Below are positions 27,101 to 39,100 of a stretch of DNA of 64,000 nt, one piece after another; within the stretch, counting starts at the first letter, position 1, and each line of letters begins with the position of its first letter. The stretch is from the NCBI RefSeq assembly GCF_947172395.1, contig NC_069094.1, forward strand, positions 3,928,501 through 3,992,500, written 5' to 3'. A model generated the notes under the pieces. It was given only the letters and a program-made list of their open reading frames with translations, was not told where the DNA came from and made no database searches. A program made the translations under genes and the position numbers. Source of the DNA: Bicyclus anynana (lineage: Eukaryota > Arthropoda > Insecta > Lepidoptera > Nymphalidae).

Positions 27101-30100
27101 TTTTTTTTTAAAGTTGCCGTACTATAGCAATCTATTGCAATTGCCTAGAGAATACATATTTTTACAGTTGATAATTATCTTAATGACTTTCTACATGGGA
27201 TAATTAAAGGCAACAAATGTCTTGAATATGTTACATAAGGGATTTCAGAAGATATCTCGTACAAGTGACTAATGCAAGCAGCAGTATTGATATTTTCTGT
27301 GAAATTGATTGTATGTATATTTTATAAGATTTCCTATTTTGAGCCATTTAAAATATTTATTAATACCTGACAGATAAAATGAAACCACTATATTATATAA
27401 AAAAAACAACCCTATTTCAAGAAACAATTTTATATTATTTTTAAATATTTTTTGACAATACGAGCCAAAACGCTGTTGGCCCTGATTGTCTAAATTTTAT
27501 AGTTTCACTAGCGGACGCCCGCGACTTCGTCCGCGTAAATTTCGATGTCAACTTTACTACTACCCCTACCCTACCCTACTCCTACCCTACCCTACCCCTA
27601 CCCTACCCCTACCCTACCACTACCCGAACCCTACCCTACCCCAAACCTACCCCTACCTTACCTACACCGTGCCCCTACCCTCCCCGTACCCCTAATCTCC
27701 CCGTACCCTATCCCACTCGTACCCCTATCTCACGCCTATCCTACCACTTCCCTATCCTACCCGTACCTCTACCCTACCCTATAATTTCTCTATCTTACTC
27801 CTACCCTTAGCAAAATCGGTCCAGTCCTTCGAGAGTGGTGGTATGACCAAGGGAAATAGAGACTTCTATGCTAATAATAGAAAGACTTCTATGCTAAAGA
27901 TGTAAAGTTCGTGTGGTTGTAGGAGGTAATCTCTGGATATACTGGACCGATTTGGAAAATTGTTTTACCAATAGAAAGCTACGTTATTTGCGAGTGTCAA
28001 AGGCTATGTTTGATCCCCATATTCACACGGGAACGGGAACTACGTAAATGAAAGCACCGGGCGTCATATTTCTGCGTCTTTAGCGGAATTTCTGCGTCTT
28101 TTAGAAATTTTGTATTATCTCCGAAACTATTTAAGTAATTAACATACTGTAAAGGGCAAATCTTATCTCCATAATATCCTTGTGATTATTAAATAATTTA
28201 TTTTAATAAGGATTAAAGTTTAGTTGTATAAATAATGACATAAACCTAAGTATATAAAATTAATAATTTTTAAAACACAAAAGGTCTTATATCTGCTAAT
28301 ATATAGAAGATAGATATATGGTGTCGCGGACTTTTTTGTAGAACTTTTAAAGGTACATAAAGTCTCCATACATTAATTTCAATTTTACGCAATAGTTAAG
28401 GCAGCGCATGCGAATAAGTCTGTTTAAGAGGATTTTCAGTCCGACCTGTATGACAAAAACTGTGATAACTCGGCTAATATATATGATACCAATATAAAAT
28501 ATAGCCTATAGCACTCCCCGATAATGTAGCATTCTACTGGTGAAAGAATTTTTAAAATCGGACCAGTAGTTCCGAAGATTACCCCATTTAAAAAATGTGA
28601 CAAACTTACAAACTTTACCTCTTTATAATATTAGTATAGAAGTATAGATGATGTCACGGACATTAGTGTTTATATGACATCATGAAACTGAAATTAACCT
28701 TAAACGGTTTAGCGTTTGACAAAATTATTAGCTGTTAATTAGTTGATATTTTCGTTTAAGACAGCGTTTTTGACGTTTGGAAAAATTTAATAAATACATA
28801 ATTTTAAATTAAGTTTATTAATCTTATGAGTTTTATTAATTGATATCAATATATTTCTGACCCATTGATTCCATGTACTACAAGAATTTAATATTGTTTG
28901 TATTAAATTTGATATGTCAAGTATCCTATTCTGTAACTGTCAATGATTGTATGTAGCAAGAAATTATTATTAATATATTTTTTTTGTACTGCTTGCATTA
29001 GTAAAGGATAGTGGGTGTGGGGTAGTGGGTGTGGGGTAGCAGCGAGCTGCACGTACCTGTAACTGCGGGTAGGGCGGCGGCGGCGGCGCGCGCAGGCCGG
29101 GGTAGGGCGGCGGGGGAGCGCTGCGGACTCCTGGTGCACCAGGGTTCGCTGCAATTAAAAAAGGAAATTAATATAAATGATGATTTTTAAAAAGAGGTAT
29201 GAATAAAAAAAAATTCAAAGCCTCAGTAGCTCAACGGTAAAAGCAGTTGGACTCATCACCGACACCGTGGGGTGGTGGTTCGTAGATTATTTTCCAAGGT
29301 GGTTTTTTGTTTTTGTTTTCTTCTCATTGAGCACTAAGTTATTAGCTTCAAACCAATGTACTACTTTTTTGAGAGAGTTATTTACATCGTGATAATTTAT
29401 TTCTCCTGTATTAATTTCAAACGTAAGTGATGTGTCATCTGCAAACAAAACTATCTCATAATTATCCTTGTCAACATAAGGTCATTAATAAAAATGTTAA
29501 AAAGAAATGGCCCTAGTATATATCCTTGAGGAACCCCTAGGTTAGGACATCAATGGAAATCAGTCTACCAGGTCTGTTGTAGACCCGGTAGACTGATTTC
29601 CATTGATATCTACTTTCTGAATTCTATAGTGTGATAGTCCTTATGTAATTAGTCTGAGATATTAGTCAAAATAAAATAGATGTAGTTACCAGTAAGCGCG
29701 GAAACGGCGAGCGGCGCGTCCTGTCGCAGCGAGGTGGGCGCTAGCTGTCGGGCCGCGGCCACCATACCGCGCGCTGTCAAATGTTAACAAGACAGTTGCA
29801 GAAACAGAAAAACTTATGGTTTACAATTTTTATATAGTCGTACATACAGTGAAAGATTTTTCTGCTTTTCAAGGTGCCTGGTAGAAATGGCAGAATTGTG
29901 ATGAGATGCTATACTGATATTATATTTAAGTTCTGTTTGATAACCAATAATAATTCTGAAACAATATTCATCGCCAAATGGTAAATGTGACATTTGGGCG
30001 CGGAAACTAACGCCGTCGTGGCGTAATGGAGTTTTCCTCTGTGCGCGCAGAACTTTCAGTCGCGTAATGCGCCGCACGATGTGTCAGGGGCAATTGGAAA

Positions 30101-33100
30101 ACCGAACGTTCCAAGCGGGACGATCCGCGTGGCTACAATAATGACCACACCGACCGGAGTACGGGCAGCATAGAAAGTGCCACAAACGGGACTTGGCTTA
30201 GACCATTAAAAATAATGGACCTGTTTCGCACCCAAATTCACCAACAAAAAAGTCTGTCATTTTTTGAAGGGGACGAGGTAAACTCACACATCGAAAACAT
30301 TTAACACCATTATGTATATTCTGTGTCCATACACTACACACAACTATATAATTGACTCGCAATAACACATACGCGTAATTTTTACACAGACTAACCAACA
30401 CAAAAGAATCGATTCTTTTTAGAAATCGTTTTTATTACAAATTTGATAAAATTATGGTAGAAATACTTACAAATGAAACGTTACTCCATCTTTTACTAAA
30501 CTACAAGTTCTTGGCCATTTTTTTATGCCATTCAACTACATAAACCGGCATTTTTAGGGAGCTCTTTACACGACGATAACGATTACAACAATGAAACATC
30601 GATTCTATAGCAACAGTTTTTATAAACGCGTTAGATCATTGATTCTAGATCTTTGACAGAGGGGTAACGGTTTACGAGGCAGGTCCTTTCTGTTTAATGG
30701 TCTAAGAGGCCTGGCGCACGCCCATAGACGAGCGACTGGCACGATGGAGCAACCTGTCTACGTCGTCAACACACTGACCGGAGTGCGGCAGCGCGGCCAG
30801 CGCCACGGAGCGATCCTGGCGCACGACGCCCACGGCGCCGTCCGCGCCCAGCAGCCGCGTGCCGGGCGCGATGGAGCGGCCCGCCGCCAGCGCCGCCTGC
30901 ACCTGCGCCGTCATCGCGTTCACGATGCTCTGCGTGCTGGCGCTCAGCGCGCTCACCGCCGCGCTGGGGTTCTGTCATAAATTAACATAAAATATTTATC
31001 ATTATCAGCCTTTCGTGTAATATCGTTACCAGAGGCTAACTAATCAGTTACAATAGTTATCGATGTCGTGTCATGCTGTACCTGAGTGAACTGCACATGC
31101 TGGTTGATGATCTGTCCCTGCGGGCGCGCCGACACTTGCTGCGCCACGCCCTGCGGCCCGGCGCGGATCTGCTGACTTTGCTGAAACACAAACCAATAAA
31201 AACACATGAAAAAAAAACATGAGGTTTATCAATGTTTCATTTTCACAGAAATGTATTTATATACGAGTAGGTACATATATATCCCGTAATTATTGGATGA
31301 AACGAAAATGGTAAATACATCACCTAATTTCTTTTAATAAATATGTAGAACTAATTTGAATAGTTATGAAAAATATCTCTAGGGTGACCAATTTATATTT
31401 TATTTTTCGATTTTTTAAAATATTTTATCTTAATAATTTTTTTCAATGCTTTTTTTAGGATTTTTTTCAAAATTATTCAAATTACTTGTAAGTGGTGGCA
31501 CTTAAAAAATAAAAGCTGATTAAAAACTGAAAGCTGACTGACTTACTTATTATAAAGTTATGGCATGGTTCCTTACACGCGTGGGCGCTATTAAAGTAAA
31601 AAGAAAAAAAAACAAGAATATAAAACGAAAATAAAAATGTAATATCACCTGAGTAGGTATCTGAAGTCCGAACATGTGCGAGAAGACGGGACGCGGCCAT
31701 TCGCTCTCCTTGCTGTCTTCGCATTCCGCCTTCACCTCGCCCTTCACCGTCTGCATGGACTGCTGCTGACCACAGAATAGAGAATGATAGAATGAGTCAT
31801 CACAAGTTGCGCACTGGAGGTGGTGAAGCCCATAAAAAAACACACGTCACGCGTGCATCTCCTTGACATCATGATCATCACGCTATATACCATAATCAAA
31901 CATTTTTCATAATTTGTATTTCAAGATTTAACACTAACAACAATTACGTAAATTAATATCATAAAAGACTAATAATCAATAACTAGAACTACCTACTAAA
32001 ATAACTCCATCTTTTTATATTTTTTCAGTTTTTGCGAACAGTTTTTAAAAATATAAGACGCCATTTTTCTTGAATCATATTGAAAATTACTGATGTGACG
32101 CTTAGTGTAGTATTCTCTCGACTCGAGAATGTATTAGTTTTTGAATTTGTATTCGCGTTTGTATTTGTATTCTATCTGGCTATTATTCTTTAATTTGTGC
32201 TGCTAACTAACACATTGCACGCTTGAGGGGCATTCGACTTGTGCCTACAAGTGTATACTTTGTCAAAGAATATAAATAACTAAACTGAATTTAGCAGATT
32301 ATAGATAGCTTGAATTAAAACAAAATATTTTAAAATTCGAAATACGCCAGAAGTCGGAATTTAAATCCGACACATATGTGTCATAGTATTGCTAGAGTTA
32401 AATTGCTCATTTTGTAAATTACTAAAATTATATACATGATAGCAATGTTTATAAATACATACATGTAATGCAATTTGGTGGTTCTGTGATATTACTCTTT
32501 GGACATTGTCTTGGAACATTTGTCCCATGCTCGAGGAGACAGGGACTTCTGTTTTTGCTTCTAGAATCTCCGATTTAACCTCCCCGAGTTCAGATTTCAC
32601 AGTCATCTTGGCGTACTCTATGTTCTTTACGGCTTTCTGTAGTTCGCTGTCCATCTTGTTGTCGCCTTTTTGCTCAGAGTCGTCTCTGTTGGATCAAACA
32701 ATAAATTTGTTAAAAAAAAATATAGATTAAACGATAAAAAGAAATCCAAAAAAGACTGAATATAAAAAACTTTATCCACTTTTGTGACATTTGAAAAAGG
32801 GTAGAAATGTGTAATGCTTTTCAGTATTCATACTACTAATACAGAAAAACCAGGAAATACAAATACAGAAACGAAAATCCGGGTCCGCGTACTCCAGTAT
32901 GTTGAACTGCTGCCTATCTCTGACGTCACACTCCAGCAGCTACTCACTCGGGAATGCGTTTCTGGTGCGGATGGTCGCGGTCGGCCACGTCGTCCGGCAG
33001 GTCGAGCCCGTCCAGCAGGTGCTCGTCGCCCAGCGCCGCCAGCTCCGGGTCCGCGTACTCCAGTATGTTGAACTGCTCGCCTATCTCTGACGTCAGAGAC

Positions 33101-36100
33101 TCCAGAAGCTTCTCATCATCCTCACCACTCAGGCCCGTTAGAATGTCAACCTACGAGTAAAACACAATGATTATACAACAACCTACGCCTGCAATACCCA
33201 GGTAAAGAATTACACTATTTTTAGCGGAAATTTATCAATACAACTTTTTCGAAAAGTATTTTGAATTTGATCCTAAAATGGTCGTAAATAACAACAAACA
33301 AACTAATATTTTATTCAATCCAATTTTGCAATTTTACCGAAATATAGGGTAAAATTTACATTTAGTGAACACCAAATTACCTCTCCAATGTTGCCTGTAT
33401 CTTGTTCAAGCTTGTCCATATCGCCGATATCCATTTCGTCCGTCCCTTGATCATGTCCACTATCTTGTTTATCAGTAGTAGCTGTAAACAAAATATTGTA
33501 TTTGTATAATTATTTCATTTATTTTTCTCTTACTTTCCACACTTATTTTGTCTTCTTTCCCACCCTTTCTCATATTTATGTAACTTATAATAATGTCGGT
33601 ATACTCATAGCATTGACGCTTTTTAACAACAATGCACAATAAATTGTATGAATATAACCTTTACTATGCTCCACGCTTAAAACAAGTTGATTATGTCTTG
33701 ATACAACTTGCAGAACGACTGTGGAGATAATGAGGTGACGAGAAATAACTGTTCTTTTAAAAATAACAATTAAAAACATGATTTTTGTCAAAGATTCCAA
33801 AAGGCAATAGGCTAGTTGTCACTTTATTTTTAATGGTACTTAATAGTTCAGTATCGTTCTACTAGACTGATTTTTTTAAATATTTTTTTGAGACGTGATT
33901 ACATGAAAATTTTAGTTTTTAAATACGTTTTTGACAATACGAGCCAAAACGCATGTCGGCCATGACAGTCTGTATTTCAGCTGTTTCATGACGTCATTAA
34001 AACAAATCCCATACAAATGGAGCGTTTGACAAAAATATTAGTTATCAATTAGTTCGAGATTTAGTACATCAAATGTGTTAGTGACGTCACAAAATGGACG
34101 ATAGGTGATATTTAAATTAAGTTTTATAATGAATCCTTAACTTTTATTAATTGATATCAATATATTTCAGACCCTTATTCCATTTACTACACGAAATGAA
34201 TATTCTTCATATTAATTTTGATGTAAGTCAACTACCCTAATCTCTAAATGTCATACCATTCCCCTGAGAGGCAGCGATTTGCTTCTGCTCGGCCATCTGT
34301 TGTGCGGCCGCGTTTGCGATGTTTTGTTGTATTTGAGAGTTGTCGCCTCCGATGAGACGGTGTTGTATAATCACTGCAACAAATTACATATTGGATATGT
34401 TTCACGCTCTTTTATTGTATGTATTCATGTACAGTGTACGAATTTTTTAGACAAACAAAAAATGCTTATAAATGAACAAATGCCCTACAGTAATAAATGA
34501 CCAATGTTGCAACTGTCGACAAATTAAAAATTTGTACTGACTTTCGGTACCACTACTTTAGTATGGCACTAGGTTTTTAGACATTTATTTTTAATAATCT
34601 ATAACACTATAACAAAGCCGTACATGAAATCAAGTACAGTCGTCCGAACAGTAACAGCCTTCTAAGCGTTAATCACGTTGGTTCATTACACGCAGGTAAT
34701 TTTTTTTCAAGGACTTGTAGTCTATATATTAATAAAATATATTTGTAAAATATCTATATATCCATTAAAGATGTATGTACATATGTATTTATTATAATAT
34801 TATATATGTAATCATGTATTGAAATAATAGTATAATATTTTTTATTAGGTCTATAGTTTAACTCATTTTAGTTCTTTTTGGTTATTTATTATTAAGTTTG
34901 TTTTTCAGTTTAATGTCATTGTAGGTATTAGTTTAGATTATAAGGTTGTGTTGGCTGTGTTCGTGGCGTTACCCAATCTGTGGTTCCAACTGAAAATCAG
35001 CGCTATATGTCCAAATTCAAATGGTCACGTAGCATTATGCTGAGCTGGGGCCATTTTCTGGGTTATGCCACACATCGCAGGGTATTGTCTTGGATGTCAT
35101 GGTGTACTGGAGATATTGTGATGTGTGGTATAATTTTGAAATAAACGCATTTTTCTTTCTTTCTTTCTTTCTATATACTTTATACTGATAGTACACTCAC
35201 TGTGGTCGGGCCGATGTTGCATGGGCATCTGGTGCGGCAGCGGCGCGCGCGCCCGCAGCGCCACGGGCGGCGGCGCGCGGAACGACCCGCCTTCTGCGCC
35301 CGCGCTCGCTGACACGCTGTCGTCGCCGCCGGGCTCTGCTCAGTACATCTTTACATTTAACACCTATACATCCTCTCTACGAGTTATATGTAGTATTTAT
35401 TTATTTAGTTTCATTGAACTATAATACAAACAGAAATCATTTATATAGATTGAGCCGTGATAGCCCAGTGGATATGACCTCGGCTCGGTTCGAATCCGGT
35501 CGGGGCACCTCCAACTTTTCAGTTGTGTGCATTTTAAGAAATTAAATATTACGTGTCTCAAACGGTGAAGGAAAACATCGTGAGGGAACCTGCATACCAG
35601 AGAATTTTCTTAATTCTCTGCGTGTGTGAAATCTGCCAATCTGCTTTGGGCCAGCGTGGTGGACTAATCCTAATTTAACTCTCTTTCTTTCCGAGCCATT
35701 TATAAGTCTACAGCATGAGAGGGCAAAAAGTTTTTTTAATAGATATTATCGAGGTCTTCTACAGCGAGACTCAAATCTCAGTTTAGAGTTCAGACAGCTG
35801 ATGTTCGAATAAATGAGGATTATGGGCTGTGCGAGCTGTGTCGCGCAGCTGTCACCTGACTCCACTGTGGCCGTGTATAACGTGACGGGTAGCAGCGACA
35901 GTGATTGTACCATCATTTTGTGGTAGAGGAAACACCTCGAGCAGGTCCCGGGACTTGTGACTTTGGGTGTTTTCTATAACACAATATAATGGTACAATCA
36001 CTGTCGTTTTAGAATTTAAACTATCGTGAGTGTTATTCATATTAATTGATTATGAAACACGGCTAAAACTCACGTGATATTACGTCGGAGTATGCCCGAC

Positions 36101-39100
36101 TAGTTTCGAACCCATACGGGGCCCTTAGTCATGAGCTGGTTCTTGCAGTTTGGATCGTGCCGCGATGCAAGAACCAGCTCATGACTAAGGGCCCCGTATG
36201 GGTTCGAAACTAGTCGGGCATACTCCGACGTAATATCACGTGAGTTTTAGCCGTGTTTCATAATCAATTAATATCACTGTCGTTGCTACCCGACACGTTA
36301 TATTTCAGAATTTTTTTATAATAAAACTAGCTACCGCCGCGCGGTTTCACCCGCATGGTTTCTGTTCCTGTAGGAATATGGGTATAATATAGGCCTATAG
36401 CCTTCCTCGATAAATGGGCTATCTAACACTGAAATATTTTTTCAAATCGGACCAGTAGTTCCTGAGATTAGCGCGTTCAACCAAACAAACTCTTCAGCTT
36501 TATAATATTAGTATAGATTAGTATATATACTAATATTATAAAGCTGAAGAGTATCTGAGAGCCGTGATAGCCCAGTGGATATGATCTCGACCTCCGATTC
36601 CGGAGGGTGTGGGCTCGAATCCGGTCAGGGGCATGCACCTCAAACTTTTCAGTCGTGTGCATTTTAAGAAATTAAATATCACGTGTCTCAATCGGTGAAG
36701 GAAAACATCGTGAGGTAACCTGCATACCAGAGAATTATCTTAATTCTCTTCGTGTGTGAAGTCTGCCAATCCGCATTGGGCCAGCGTGGTGGACTATTGG
36801 CCTTATCCCTCTCATCCTGAACTCAGCAGTGAGCCGAATATGGGTTGATGACGACGATAGATTAGTATAGATAATAATATATACCACCCGTACTCGAGGA
36901 ACACGTAACACGTGGTTACCTGTATCGCGCTGGGGCGGCCACAGCTTGTCGGGGTGCGGGTGCCGCTGCAGCAGGTCGCGCAGCTGGCGGTTGATGTCCT
37001 CGTTGGTGGCGTACAGCGGGAAGCGCTGCGCGGGGAAGGGCGCGCGGGGCGCGTCGGCGGGCGCGGGGGAGGGCGCGCTGCCGGCGCCGGGCGGGCTGCT
37101 GCCGTCGGGCCCGCGGATACGCTGCATCGCTGCTTGGGGAGTGAATACACGCTCACATATCGAGCACAAAGCAGTGACGGATTAAGGAAACTTAATGCCC
37201 TTAGCTATCTTCTCTTGAATGCCCCAGAATCAATTGAAAAAAAAATGCGTACTGTAGAATACGGTCAATCGACGTCAATTTAAAACGAGCGGTTGTTGAT
37301 ATTGCTTAAACTTTCGTGTGCTCGTTTTTTTCCATCCCGTGTCGGCCAACATTTTTATCTGATTATGTTATTTCTGTAGGCTCTTTAATGGAACCTCATT
37401 ATAGTAATCGAAAAGTTTAAGCGACCGTAAAAGCTTTGCAGATCAGTTCAATTTAATACATAAATGATTGAATAAAATATGTTGTTTTTCTCTCGGATTT
37501 AAAGTCTTTTGTGTTAAACAATAAGATTGAATTGACTTGCCTAGTGATGTGGGTTTTAAAACTAAATCCAAGGTTGAAGCAAATTTGAACCATTAAGACG
37601 CTTTAAATGTTTTAGTAATGTATTAAATAGACCTTAAAGATTCTTTGGATCCTGTAGTAATGTATAATCAGTAAGATACTTTGGATCCTCCAGTTTCTAT
37701 AGTGATTATATTCACAAAGATACCTTGGATCCTCTGGTCGTGTATGATCTGCTGCTGCTGTTGCGTTTGCTGCTGACGCATTTGCTGCAACTGCTTCCAC
37801 TGCCGCTCTTGTTCAGCTTCGCGTGCGGTTCTCTGTTGACTGCACGCTCGCTCTTGCTCCTATCATATTAAAGTTCATTTTACTTTGGCCGCAAAATACG
37901 CGTTTGTATATTCAAAGCATTTAACTACGCGGCTTTCTTACGATTCATTTAAAAGTTTTATCGCAAAACAAAAAGTACTTAACATTCTCAGTAATAAATG
38001 ACAATATACAGCATCCCCAGATCTCATCAAATCTTACGTTCTGATATTAAGTGTTGAGGTAACTTCAATTCGAATTCGACAACTTCATCAGTTAGAACGT
38101 CACTTTGAGTTTCATCCCTTTTTTAACGCCATTGCATTAAATATAAATCCGGTATCTTCTCAGCAGGACCTGCCTTCCGAACCGGTGGTAGAATCTTTAC
38201 AAATAGTCAACTGACGTGTCAAAAGTGCTTGTAAACTGAGCCTACTTGAAATAAATGATTTTTTGATTTTTTTTTTAAAGTCTAGTTCAATTTAAAGAAT
38301 AATAGTTTCATTGAAAATTAATCTCATAGGGGTGAAATTTTCCAAATTATTGTTATGAATGTGTTATATTTAACAGACAATTAACAATGACTGTTTAATA
38401 TTTTTAAGGAAGAGGAATTCAAAAAGTTCTTGTTTTACATTAATCGACCATAAAGTAACGGTAATTGTACGGGGAGTGTAGAAAGTCATTGTCAAAGTCA
38501 AGTCATTTTCGACCAAGTATTTCTCGCAATTCTGTTGTTGTAAGGGCATCGGTTCGAACATGGGAAATTTTTTAGACAAATGACTTTTTTCATTTCGGCG
38601 AAGTGATGGTTTTTGTTCTTGTAGGGGATTCCGGCCTGCCGTAAGTAAAACCAGAGTTTACAGAGTTGCACCGTGTTTTAAAAATGGAGAAATGTCTATT
38701 CGACCGTCGACCAAATTCTGTCCAGGACGGCAGACAACTTCAAGAAATGACGAAAACGTCGATATTGGATGTTTGGAATGTCATCAAGTTCAAATTAGGG
38801 GATTTTATAATTTTGGGAAGTTGAATAGCAGCCTCAGCTTCTCCCAGGTGAACAAAGGAAGTGTTGGTTTCAGGCACGTTGGAGTCTCAAAAAAAAAACA
38901 AAGAAGCCCTGATTTTTCAGGGTGATTAATGAGGATGAAGAGATATATAAAATGAGGAATGAGAAGAATGTGTTTTACGACTGTGGTGAATAACAAAAAA
39001 ATCGCTGGATGGCCTAAAGATAATCCCATTAAGTGAATTTAAAAAAAAGTTTGACCAATAGGACGAAGATTTTCAAAAGTGCATTGTGGTGGCAGGAGTT

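Larger units (their letters stand above)
27425..28895 (+). repeat. dispersed repeat E, copy 2, split by Helitron
   Basis: 27425-27507 and 28649-28895 join to match 33895-34205; the Helitron lies between an A and a T. Confidence 0.8.

Noticed and set aside
27486..27784. Tyr/Pro/Leu repeat proteins
   Set aside because: Translations of the Helitron minisatellite, all frames open by composition.
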